From: DASPTT01 sp035623275
Lineage (GTDB): Bacteria; Actinomycetota; Acidimicrobiia; Acidimicrobiales; UBA8190
DNA length: 23,443 nt
Reading direction: 5' to 3'
Assembly: GCA_035623275.1 (NCBI GenBank)
Contig: DASPTT010000044.1
Location: 1 to 23,443, forward strand
The notes below the pieces were generated by a model. The model was not told where the DNA came from. It was given only the letters and a program-made list of their open reading frames with translations, and did not search any database. A program made the position numbers and the translations under genes. Position 1 is the first letter of the stretch; each line of letters begins with the position of its first letter. Positions 14,805 to 22,253 of the stretch are shown in pieces.

Positions 14805-16151
14805 ATGGCGCCATCCCAGTGGAGCCCCGACAGCTGGCGGCGGCTCGTCGCGCAACAGCAGCCGGCCTGGCCCGACGAGATCGGGCTCGAGCGCGCGCTC
14901 AAGGAGCTGGCCGGCGTGCCACCCCTGGTGTTCGCCGGTGAAGCGAGGCGTCTGCGCGGCGCACTGGCCGAGGTGAGCGCGGGACGCGCCTTCCTCCTCC
15001 AAGCAGGCGACTGCGCCGAGTCCTTCGCGGACTTCTCCGCCGACAGCATCCGCGACAAGCTCAAGGTCATCCTGCAGATGGCCGTGGTGCTCACCTACGG
15101 GGCCGGGGTCCCGGTCGTGAAGGTGGGCCGGATCGCCGGCCAGTTCGCCAAGCCGCGCTCGTCGCCGACCGAGCTGGTCGGCGACGAGGAGATCGACGCG
15201 TTCCGCGGGCACATGGTGAACGACGAGGCGCCCGAGCGCGGTGCGCGTGTCCCCGACCCGGCGCGACTGGTCGCCGCCTACCACCAGTCCGCCTCCACCC
15301 TGAACCTCGTGCGGGCCTTCACCAAGGGCGGGTTCGCGGACCTCAGCCAGGTCCACCTGTGGAACCAGCAGTTCGTGGCCTCGAGCGACGAGGGACGGCG
15401 CTACGAGCGGATCGCGGCGGAGATCGACCGGGCGCTGCGGTTCATGGCCGCCTGCGGCATCGACCTCGCGCGCGAGGAGGCGCTGCACGAGGTCGACTTC
15501 TACACCAGTCACGAAGCCCTGATCCTCGGCTACGAGGAGGCGCTCACGCGGCGCGACTCCATCACCGGGGACTACTACGACTGCTCCGCCCACATGCTGT
15601 GGGTCGGCGAGCGCACCCGGAACGTGGACGGTGCCCATGTCGAGTTCCTCCGCGGCGTGCACAACCCTGTGGGGGCGAAGGTCGGGCCGACCGCTACGGC
15701 GGACGACGTCCTCGCGTTGTGCGAGCGGCTCGACCCCGACCGCGTGCCGGGGCGGCTGACGCTGATCGCCCGCATGGGGGCGCGCAAGGCCGCCGACCTG
15801 CTGCCGGCACTGCTGGAGGCCGTGCGCGATGCCGGGCACCCGGTGGTGTGGGCCTGCGACCCGATGCACGCCAACACCTTCGTCAGCGACAGCGGCCGCA
15901 AGACCAGGCGCTTCGACGACATCCTGGCCGAGCTCGAGGGGTTCTTCGCGGCCCATCGCGCCGTGGGGACCTGGCCGGGCGGCGTGCACGTCGAGCTGAC
16001 GGGCGACGACGTCACCGAGTGTCTCGGCGGCTTCGGCGACATCGCCGAGGACCAGCTGCACGAGCGCTACACCACGACCTGCGACCCCCGGCTCAACGCG
16101 CGCCAGTCCATCGACCTGGCCTTCCGGGTGGCGGAGTTCCTGCGCGGCTAG
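14805..16151 (+). CDS. aroG: 3-deoxy-7-phosphoheptulonate synthase, class II
   Basis: First enzyme of the shikimate pathway, joining phosphoenolpyruvate and erythrose 4-phosphate. The 448-residue length and sequence belong to the plant-like class II (AroAII) type found in actinobacteria. Seen are WSPDSWR at the N-terminus, LLQAGDCAESFADFS (64-78, metal-binding Cys70), YGAGVPVVKVGRIAGQFAKPRS, the region HEALILGYEEALTRRDS, VEFLRGVHNPVGAKVGP, WACDPMHANT and GVHVELTGDDVTECLGG, ending in QSIDLAFRVAEFLRG. ATG at 14805 has no ribosome binding site and fits a leaderless start. A GTG two codons upstream is an alternative. It is the only plus-strand gene between 13513 and the right edge, flanked by a divergent and a convergent neighbour, which suggests its own regulation. 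No other shikimate genes are present. Confidence 0.96.
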   Translation: MAPSQWSPDSWRRLVAQQQPAWPDEIGLERALKELAGVPPLVFAGEARRLRGALAEVSAGRAFLLQAGDCAESFADFSADSIRDKLKVILQMAVVLTYGAGVPVVKVGRIAGQFAKPRSSPTELVGDEEIDAFRGHMVNDEAPERGARVPDPARLVAAYHQSASTLNLVRAFTKGGFADLSQVHLWNQQFVASSDEGRRYERIAAEIDRALRFMAACGIDLAREEALHEVDFYTSHEALILGYEEALTRRDSITGDYYDCSAHMLWVGERTRNVDGAHVEFLRGVHNPVGAKVGPTATADDVLALCERLDPDRVPGRLTLIARMGARKAADLLPALLEAVRDAGHPVVWACDPMHANTFVSDSGRKTRRFDDILAELEGFFAAHRAVGTWPGGVHVELTGDDVTECLGGFGDIAEDQLHERYTTTCDPRLNARQSIDLAFRVAEFLRG

Positions 16152-16172
16152 GCGGGCCTCGGCCGGGCCGCC
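16151..16172. terminator. Candidate bidirectional terminator between converging genes
   Basis: GGCGG (16151-16155) pairs with CCGCC (16168-16172); after one mismatch a further two pairs extend the stem. It begins at the last base of the DAHP synthase stop codon, and the pfpI-type gene ends 15 nt further on. No U-tract is visible on either strand, so support is structural only. Confidence 0.3.
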
Positions 16173-16186
16173 TCTGCACGCCCCGG

Positions 16187-16702
16187 TCAGAGCGCGGCGA
16201 GCAGCGCCTTCATCCAGGGGCCGAGGTCGGCGGGGGTGCGGGCCGAGATCAGGTTCCCGTCGACCACGGCCGCCTCGTCCACCCAGTCGACGCCGGCGTT
16301 GACCATGTCGTCTTTGATCGCGCCCACGCTCGTCGCCCGCCGGCCGCGCAGGATCCCGGCCGAGATGGGGACCCACCCCGCATGGCAGATGAAGGCGATG
16401 GGCTTGCCGGCCGCGTCGAAGGCCCGAACGAGCTCGAGCACGGCGGCGGAGCGCCGGAGCGCGTCCGGTGCGAACCCTCCGGGGACCACCAGCGCGTCGT
16501 AGTCCTCGGCCCGCACCTCGTCGACGGTGGTGTCGACCGGGAAGGGCCCATGGCCCTTCTTGCCGGTGACGGGCGCGACGGCGAGGCCGGCGACGGTCAC
16601 CGCGATCCCCTCCTCGCCGAGGCGGTAGACGGGGTAGAGCAGCTCGCTGTCCTCGAAGAGGTCCGCCGCCAGCACCAGGACCCTGCGCCCGTCGCCTGCC
16701 AT
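16187..16702 (-). CDS. DJ-1/PfpI family protein
   Basis: A 171-residue single-domain protein of the DJ-1/PfpI superfamily, members of which include deglycase/glyoxalase-type enzymes and intracellular peptidase-like proteins. The nucleophile-elbow motif FICHAGW places the reactive Cys at 106 next to His107, and ALVVPGGFAPDALR (70-83) and the acidic Glu17/Glu20 near the N-terminus complete the site. TSVGAIKDDMVNAGVDWVDEAAVVDGNLISARTP is typical of the PfpI/YhbO branch. The ATG at 16702 is preceded by TAGGGT (16715-16710) with a 7-nt spacer and no ribosome binding site, so it is probably transcribed alone as a leaderless message. The hexamer overlaps the stop codon of the upstream phosphatase gene. 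The substrate is not known. Confidence 0.92.
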   Translation of the reverse strand: MAGDGRRVLVLAADLFEDSELLYPVYRLGEEGIAVTVAGLAVAPVTGKKGHGPFPVDTTVDEVRAEDYDALVVPGGFAPDALRRSAAVLELVRAFDAAGKPIAFICHAGWVPISAGILRGRRATSVGAIKDDMVNAGVDWVDEAAVVDGNLISARTPADLGPWMKALLAAL

Positions 16703-16709
16703 GGCCCGA

Positions 16710-16715
16710 ACCCTA
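16710..16715 (-). promoter_or_regulatory. -10 box of the DJ-1/PfpI gene, probable leaderless transcript
   Basis: TAGGGT on the minus strand fits TANNNT and ends 7 nt before the ATG. Its first three bases are the TAG stop codon of the upstream histidine phosphatase gene. Confidence 0.45.
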
Positions 16716-17414
16716 CGCGACCGGCCCGTCGCCCAGCAGGTGGGTCGCGTCGTTGTAGCGCAGCAGCCGCCATCCGCCCTCGTCGAGCTCCCACTCGGTC
16801 AGCGCGGTGTGGTCGGTGCGCAACTTCAGGCGCCGCCCGCCCTCTGCGGGCACGAACCGGATCAGCGACGCCTCCACCACACCCGCATGGCACACGGCCA
16901 CCACGGTCTCACCACGGTGACGGCGGGCCAGGGCCTCCAGCGCGGCCGCGGCCCGGGCGACGAAGCCGTTCCAGCTCTCGCCGCCTGGTGCGAGCGGCGT
17001 GGTGGGGTCGCGGTCCCAGTCGGGCTCGCCGAAGCGCTCGAGGAACGCGGCCCACGGCAGTCCGTCGCCTTCGCCGGGGTGCAGCTCGCACAGGCCGCAG
17101 TCGGGGACGACCGCCAGCCCCCCGCCCACACCCGGCGCCACGATCGCCGCCGTCTCCAGCGCCCGGGGCAGGACACTGGCGTAGAGCGCACCGGCGCCGG
17201 CCAGCTCGGCCGTCGCCTCGAGCCGTCGGGTCAGCGCCCGGGCCTGGGCCCGGCCACCGTCGGTGAGGCCCGTGCAGCCGCGCCGGCCTCCCACGACCCC
17301 CTCCACGTTGCAGACGGCCTCGCCGTGGCGCACCAGCACGAGGCGGGTGGCGACGGCGGCCGGGGGTGCCGTGGTGCGCACGCCGGCGGGCACGGCGGCG
17401 GGCCGCTGGCTCAC
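16713..17414 (-). CDS. Histidine phosphatase family protein (phosphoglycerate mutase-like)
   Basis: A 233-residue cytosolic member of the histidine phosphatase superfamily. RHGE with catalytic His30 (29-32), the second Arg region in SVLPRALETA (80-89) and the second catalytic His176 in VVAVCHAG are all present, so the enzyme should be active. GGESWNGFVARAAAALEALA is typical of the PhoE/GpmB-like branch rather than glycolytic dPGM. The substrate is unclear; in Mycobacterium a related gene next to rsfS encodes a glucosyl-3-phosphoglycerate phosphatase, but here the gene follows a VWA protein instead. The start is GTG at 17414, overlapping the VWA stop as GTGA. About 20 residues precede the first strand, and longer upstream starts would run into the VWA gene. 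Confidence 0.9.
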   Translation of the reverse strand: MSQRPAAVPAGVRTTAPPAAVATRLVLVRHGEAVCNVEGVVGGRRGCTGLTDGGRAQARALTRRLEATAELAGAGALYASVLPRALETAAIVAPGVGGGLAVVPDCGLCELHPGEGDGLPWAAFLERFGEPDWDRDPTTPLAPGGESWNGFVARAAAALEALARRHRGETVVAVCHAGVVEASLIRFVPAEGGRRLKLRTDHTALTEWELDEGGWRLLRYNDATHLLGDGPVA

Positions 17415-18850
17415 GCCAGCTCCGCCACGAAGCGCTCGAGCTGGCGGAGGTTGCGGCACTCGACGACGTCGTCGCAGTGCACCGCGTACTCGCCCACCAC
17501 CGAGTCGCCCGTCCCCCAGTACGCCTGGGGCTCGGGGTTCAGCCAGTAGACGTGGCGGGCTCGGTGGCGGATCTCCTGGACGACCCACGACTGGGTGGCG
17601 TGGTAATTGTTGCGCGCGTCGCCGAGCAGGAGCACGCTCGTGCGCGGTGTGATCTCCTCGCCCCAGCGCTCCCAGAACACGCTCAGCGCGTGCCCGTAGT
17701 CCGAGTGCCCGTCGACCCAGATCACGTCCGCTTCGGTGTTGATGCGGTGCACCGCCTCGGCGACGTCGTCGGTCCCCTCGAAGAACCGCGTCACCTCGTC
17801 GATCCCGTCGATGAAGACGAAGCTGCGCACCTTGGAGAACTGCGAGCTGATGGCGTAGACGAGGTGCAGCGTGAAGCGGGCGAAGGCGGCGACCGACCCC
17901 GAGATGTCGGCGATGACGAAGATCTCGGGCTTCGCCGGGCGCGGGTATCGGAACTTGGGGTCGACCGGGACCCCGCCGGTGGACAGCGAGTGGCGAATGG
18001 TGGCCCGGAAGTCGAGGGGGCCCCGGCGGCCGTGGCGTCGCTTGCGGGCGAGGCGCACGGCCAGCTTGCGGGTGAGGGGGTGGATGGCCCGGCGCAGCGC
18101 CGTGAGCTCGTCGCGCGTGGCGTGCATGAAGTCGATGTCCTCGGGCAGGGGCTTGCGCAGGGAGCGCGCCAGGGCCTCGGTGCCGCGGTCGGCGACGAGG
18201 CGCCGACGGATCTCGTCCTCGATCTCCCGGCGCAGGCGCTCCAGCCGGGCCTGGAACTCGTCGCGCGCCAGGCGCTCCTCGAGGGGGGTCAGCCGGCCGT
18301 CGGCGGCCTGGGCGCGGGCTGTCTCGAGGAGCCGCTCGGCCAGGCCCTCGAGGTCGAGGTTCCGCAGCGTCCGGTAGAGGTAGTAGGTGCCGCCCACCGG
18401 GCGTCCGGGCTCCATGCCCGCGTAGCGGCTCACCGCCACGCGGGCCAGGGCGGCGATCTGGGCGTCGTTGGCCGCCAGCAGGGCCCGGAACAGCATCTCG
18501 GCCAGCTCCTCGCGGGTGAGGCTCTCGCCCCCGCCCCCGCCCTGGCGCCGGCCCTCGCTCCCCGGCGCGGCCTCGCCCGCCGCCTCCTGTGCCGGCCCTT
18601 CGGCCGCCTCGGGCGGCTCGATCCCGTACTGGGGGCCGCGCAGGGAGAAGTACACCTCGAAGGCCGTCTCGAACGCCTTCCAGTGGGCGGCCGACTTGAC
18701 GAGCGTGGCCGCCAGGGCACCCTTGAGCGCGGCGCGGTCCTCGAACTCGATGTGGCCGACGGCCTCGGCCGCGTCGATGGCCTCGGTCAACGACACCGGG
18801 AGCCCCGCGGCCCGCAGCTCGTCGACGAACCCGGTGAGGACGTCGAGCAC
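17411..18850 (-). CDS. VWA domain protein, CoxE-like, partner of MoxR-type ATPase
   Basis: A 479-residue soluble protein with a C-terminal von Willebrand factor A domain (about 305-479). The MIDAS metal site is seen in ADISGS (Asp315, Ser317, Ser319), with further likely ligands in HSDYG (382-386) and LGDARNN (409-415). The N-terminal part is helical and charged, with a Gly/Glu/Pro-rich linker at about 80-110 and a likely coiled coil at 188-222. It belongs with CoxE-type proteins (VWA containing CoxE family), which work with a MoxR AAA ATPase in maturation or remodelling of target enzymes such as CO dehydrogenase. No such target is encoded here. The GTG at 18850 lies 11 nt after the ATPase stop, with CCAGGG upstream. 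An earlier start would overlap the ATPase gene. Confidence 0.9.
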   Translation of the reverse strand: MLDVLTGFVDELRAAGLPVSLTEAIDAAEAVGHIEFEDRAALKGALAATLVKSAAHWKAFETAFEVYFSLRGPQYGIEPPEAAEGPAQEAAGEAAPGSEGRRQGGGGGESLTREELAEMLFRALLAANDAQIAALARVAVSRYAGMEPGRPVGGTYYLYRTLRNLDLEGLAERLLETARAQAADGRLTPLEERLARDEFQARLERLRREIEDEIRRRLVADRGTEALARSLRKPLPEDIDFMHATRDELTALRRAIHPLTRKLAVRLARKRRHGRRGPLDFRATIRHSLSTGGVPVDPKFRYPRPAKPEIFVIADISGSVAAFARFTLHLVYAISSQFSKVRSFVFIDGIDEVTRFFEGTDDVAEAVHRINTEADVIWVDGHSDYGHALSVFWERWGEEITPRTSVLLLGDARNNYHATQSWVVQEIRHRARHVYWLNPEPQAYWGTGDSVVGEYAVHCDDVVECRNLRQLERFVAELA

Positions 18851-18861
18851 GACGGCCCTGG

Positions 18862-19818
18862 CTAGGCGCGCGCCTCGTCCACGAGGGCGAGCTCCTTGGC
18901 CGCCCGCTCGAGGTCGCTGCGGTACTTGAGCAGCACGTGGAGCGTCTCCTTGGCCTGCTCGGCGTCGATCGACTCGATCCCGAGCACCACCAGGGTGCGC
19001 GCCCAGTCGAGGGTCTCGGACACCGAGGGGTGCTTCTTGAGCTCCAGGGTCCGAAGCGACCGGACGATACGCGCCACCTGGTCGGCGAGCTCGTCGCCGA
19101 TCCCCGGCACGCGGGTCAGCACGATGTCGCGTTCGCGCTCGAGCGACGGGTAGTCGAGGTGCAGGTACAGGCACCGGCGCTTCAGGGCCTCCGAGAGCTC
19201 CCGGGTGTTGTTGGACGTGAGGAACACCAGCGGGATGCGCTGGGCCCGCACCGTGCCGAGCTCGGGGATCGACACCTGGTACTCCGAGAGCACCTCCAGC
19301 AGCAGCGCCTCGGTCTCGAGCTCGACCCGGTCGACCTCGTCGACGAGCAGGACCACCGGCTCGGTCGAGCGGATGGCCTCCAGCAGGGGGCGGGTGAGGA
19401 GGAACTCCTCGGAGAAGATGTCCTCCTCGAGCTCGCGCCAGCGCGGGCCGTCCGCGGCGGGCTCGTCCTGGCCGACCACCCGCTGGGCCTGGATGCGCAG
19501 CAGCTGCTTCTTGTAGTTCCACTCGTAGAGGGCCTTGGACTCGTCGAGGCCCTCGTAGCACTGGAGCCGGATGAGCCGGCTCCCCGTGACCCTGGCCACC
19601 GACTTGGCCAGCTCCGTCTTGCCCGTCCCCGCGGGGCCCTCGACCAGGACCGGCTTGGCCAGGCGATCGGCCAGGTAGACCACGCCGGCGATGGCGTCGT
19701 CGGCCAGGTATCCCGCCTCGCCCAGCCGGGTCCGCACCTCGCCCACCGACCCGAACCGCGGCGGCCCGGGCTCGGGGAACCCCAACGGGCTGGGCACACC
19801 TCCGCCGTCGCTGCTCAC
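18862..19818 (-). CDS. MoxR-type AAA+ ATPase
   Basis: A 318-residue AAA+ ATPase of the MoxR class, chaperone-like enzymes that act with VWA proteins. Walker A is GPAGTGKT (61-68), Walker B VVLLVDEVDR (155-164), sensor 1 LTSNN; the segment YEGLDESKALYEWNYKKQLL (88-107) is typical of the branch paired with CoxE-like proteins. The C-terminal lid is helical and ends in KYRSDLERAAKELALVDEA. GTG at 19818 overlaps the proA stop (GTGA), which sets the start and suggests that the ATPase and VWA genes are expressed from the proA promoter. About 20 Gly/Pro-rich residues come before the fold. It is a likely remodelling machine of unknown client. Confidence 0.93.
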   Translation of the reverse strand: MSSDGGGVPSPLGFPEPGPPRFGSVGEVRTRLGEAGYLADDAIAGVVYLADRLAKPVLVEGPAGTGKTELAKSVARVTGSRLIRLQCYEGLDESKALYEWNYKKQLLRIQAQRVVGQDEPAADGPRWRELEEDIFSEEFLLTRPLLEAIRSTEPVVLLVDEVDRVELETEALLLEVLSEYQVSIPELGTVRAQRIPLVFLTSNNTRELSEALKRRCLYLHLDYPSLERERDIVLTRVPGIGDELADQVARIVRSLRTLELKKHPSVSETLDWARTLVVLGIESIDAEQAKETLHVLLKYRSDLERAAKELALVDEARA

Positions 19819-21059
19819 CGGACGTGCCCCTCTCCGCGCAGCACCCACTTGACGCAGGTCAGCGCCTCCAGTCCCATGGGCCCGCGGGCATGGAGCTTCT
19901 GGGTCGAGATCCCGATCTCCGCGCCGAGCCCCAGCTCCCCGCCGTCGACGAAGCGCGTCGAGGCGTTGACGACCACCGCCGCCGCGTCCACGGCGCGCAC
20001 GAAGCGGTCCGCGGCGTGCACGTCGTCGGTCACGATGGCCTCGGAGTGGCCCGACCCGAAGCGGGCGATGTGGGCCACCGCCGCCTCGAGCGAGGACACC
20101 ACCGCCACCGACAGCTTGAGGTCGAGGAACTCGGTGGCGAAGTCCTCCTCGGTGGCCGTGCCCATCCCGGGCCACAGGGCCTGCGCCCGGTCGTCTCCCA
20201 CCACCGTCACGCCCGCGAGGGCCGGGCGGGCCAGGGCGAAGAAGGCGGGGGCGACCGTCTCGTGCACGAGGAGCGACTCGGCCGCGTTGCAGACACCGGG
20301 ACGCTGCATCTTGGCGTTGACGAGGATCGACACCGCCATGTCGAGGTCGGCCGCCCCGTCGACGTAGACGTGGCAGTTGCCGTCGCCGTCGATCACGGTC
20401 GGCACCGTGGCGTGCTCCCGCACGCTGGCCAGCAAGGAGGGGCCGCCCCGGGGCACCAGGCAGTCGACGATGCCCTCCAGCTGCATGAACGACACCGCGG
20501 CCTCGTGGCTGGTGTCCTCCACCAGCACCACGGCGTCCTCGGGCAGCCCGGCCTTGGCCAGCCCCTGACGCAGGCAGGCCACCACCGCCTGGTTGGAGGC
20601 CAGCGCGCTCGCCGACCCCCGCAGCATGGCGGCGTTGCCGGCCTTGAGGCACAGCCCCGCCGCGTCGCTGGTCACGTTGGGGCGGTTCTCGTAGATGATC
20701 CCCACCACCCCGAGCGGGACCCGCACCTGGGCGACGCGCAGGCCGTTGGGGCGCACCCCGCCGGCCACCACCGCGCCCACGGGGTCGGCCAGCGCGGCGA
20801 CGTGGCGCAACCCGTCCGCCATCGCCGTGACCCGGGCCGGCGTCAGCCCGAGCCGGTCGAGCTGGGTCGCGCCGGCCCCCGAGGCACGGGCCCGGGCGAC
20901 GTCGTCGTCGTTGGCGGCGAGCACCCGTGCCGTGTCCGCCTCGAGGGCGTCGGCCGCGGCGAGCAGGGCCGCGTCCTTGGTGGCCCCGGTTGCCGCGGCG
21001 ACGGCGCCGGCGGCGGCCTTGGCCCGTCCGCCGAGCTCGTGCAGTGCGGGCGCGGCCAT
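19815..21059 (-). CDS. proA: Gamma-glutamyl phosphate reductase
   Basis: Second enzyme of proline synthesis: reduces gamma-glutamyl phosphate to glutamate semialdehyde with NADPH. The 414-residue product is of aldehyde-dehydrogenase type and usual length. Seen are PLGVVGIIYENRPNVTSDAAGLCLKAGNA, GSASALASNQAV, PRGGPSLL, VIDGDGNCHVYVD, the catalytic Cys257 in QRPGVCNAAE and the C-terminal STRFVDGGELGLGAEIGISTQKLHARGPMGLE. The ATG at 21059 is preceded by TAGCCT with a 5-nt spacer and has no ribosome binding site. A TTG two codons upstream would overlap this hexamer and is rejected. The stop overlaps the MoxR-type gene. proB ends about 80 nt upstream on the same strand. Confidence 0.97.
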   Translation of the reverse strand: MAAPALHELGGRAKAAAGAVAAATGATKDAALLAAADALEADTARVLAANDDDVARARASGAGATQLDRLGLTPARVTAMADGLRHVAALADPVGAVVAGGVRPNGLRVAQVRVPLGVVGIIYENRPNVTSDAAGLCLKAGNAAMLRGSASALASNQAVVACLRQGLAKAGLPEDAVVLVEDTSHEAAVSFMQLEGIVDCLVPRGGPSLLASVREHATVPTVIDGDGNCHVYVDGAADLDMAVSILVNAKMQRPGVCNAAESLLVHETVAPAFFALARPALAGVTVVGDDRAQALWPGMGTATEEDFATEFLDLKLSVAVVSSLEAAVAHIARFGSGHSEAIVTDDVHAADRFVRAVDAAAVVVNASTRFVDGGELGLGAEIGISTQKLHARGPMGLEALTCVKWVLRGEGHVR

Positions 21060-21064
21060 GTCCA

Positions 21065-21070
21065 AGGCTA
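21065..21070 (-). promoter_or_regulatory. -10 box of proA, probable leaderless transcript
   Basis: TAGCCT on the minus strand, the same hexamer as before xerC, ends 5 nt before the proA ATG. It lies in the 78-bp gap between proB and proA. No Shine-Dalgarno is present. If real, proA and the genes behind it can be transcribed without proB. Confidence 0.5.
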
Positions 21071-21137
21071 CCGCCGCCGCGACCTACCCCCCGCCGGCCG
21101 GCCTGCCCGCCCGGCGTCGTGCGCGCCGGCGCGGCCC

Positions 21138-22253
21138 TCAGCGTGCGAGCACGACGAGGTCGTCGCGGTGGACCACCTCGTGGGTCACCCCGTCGGGCAG
21201 CTCCCCCGTCCGGCGGCCGGCGAGCGAGGCGATGCGCGCCGCGGGGTGGCGGACGAGGCCCTTGGCGAAGACGACGCCGTCGGCCCCGGCGATCTCGACC
21301 GCCGCGTCGGCCTCGAAGCTGCCCTGCACCGAGACCACCCCCGCCGGGAGCAGCGACGCATCACCCTCCGTCAGGGCCCGGCGCGCCCCGTCGTCGACGA
21401 CCAGGGTCCCCGACGCCCCGACGGCGAAGGCGATCCACAGCTTGCGCGCCGCGAGACGCTGGGCGCGCGGACGGAAGACGGTGCCCACCCCGGGCTCGCC
21501 CGCCACCGCCGCGGCCAGCACCCCCGGGCGCGCCGCGTCGGCGATGACCGTCTGCACGCCCGACCAGGCGGCGATCTTGGCCGCCGCGAGCTTCGAGACC
21601 ATGCCGCCGCTGCCCACCTCGGTGCCCGCTCCGCCGGCGAGCGCCTCGAGCTCGTGGTCGACCTCGACGACCTCCTCGATGAGCAGGGCGTCGGCATCCC
21701 GGCGCGGGTCGGCCGTCAGCAGTCCCGGGGTGTCGGTCAGGAGCACGAGGAGATCCGCGGCGACCAGGTGGGCCACCAGGGCCGCCAAGCGGTCGTTGTC
21801 GCCGAAGCGGATCTCGTCGTCGGAGGTGGCGTCGTTCTCGTTGACGATGGGCACCACCCCCAGCTCGAGCAACCGGGCCAGGGTCTGGCGCACGTGGAGG
21901 TACTGCTGGCGGTGCACGAAGTCGAGCGGGGCCATGAGCACCTGGCCCACTGCCAGGCCCCGCGCCGCGAAGGCGTCGTCGTACACACGCATCAACCGGT
22001 GCTGCCCGACGGCGGAGACCGCCTGCAACAGCGCGAGGTCGGCCGGCCGCGGGCCGCCGCCCAGCGCCGCCCATCCCGCGGCGATGGCACCCGAGCTCAC
22101 GATGACCATGGCATGGCCCGCAGCGGCCAGGGCGGCCACCTCGTCGCAGAGCTTGTCGACGGCGGCCTCGTCGACCCCCCCGTCCGCGCCGGTGAGCGAC
22201 GAGGATCCGACCTTCACCACCACCGTGCGGCCGGCGACCCCAGGACGGCTCAC
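21138..22253 (-). CDS. proB: Glutamate 5-kinase with PUA domain
   Basis: First enzyme of proline synthesis: phosphorylates glutamate at the gamma position; usually feedback-inhibited by proline. The 371-residue length fits the two-domain form. The amino-acid-kinase domain (about 8-255) has VVKVGSSSL (12-20, Lys14), IVSSGAIAAG, VNENDATSDDEIRFGDND and VGSGGMVSKLAAAKIA. The C-terminal PUA domain (about 275-360) has GASGTLVVDDGARRALTEGDASLLPAGVVSVQG and FAKGLV. The GTG at 22253 overlaps the obgE stop (GTGA), which fixes the start in a frame that stays open far upstream. The obgE-proB-proA order is widely conserved. Confidence 0.96.
   Translation of the reverse strand: MSRPGVAGRTVVVKVGSSSLTGADGGVDEAAVDKLCDEVAALAAAGHAMVIVSSGAIAAGWAALGGGPRPADLALLQAVSAVGQHRLMRVYDDAFAARGLAVGQVLMAPLDFVHRQQYLHVRQTLARLLELGVVPIVNENDATSDDEIRFGDNDRLAALVAHLVAADLLVLLTDTPGLLTADPRRDADALLIEEVVEVDHELEALAGGAGTEVGSGGMVSKLAAAKIAAWSGVQTVIADAARPGVLAAAVAGEPGVGTVFRPRAQRLAARKLWIAFAVGASGTLVVDDGARRALTEGDASLLPAGVVSVQGSFEADAAVEIAGADGVVFAKGLVRHPAARIASLAGRRTGELPDGVTHEVVHRDDLVVLAR

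Noticed and set aside
16787..16820. Frameshift or truncation near the C-terminus of the histidine phosphatase
   Set aside because: The frame is continuous from the GTG at 17414 to the stop at 16713, and both catalytic histidines are present.
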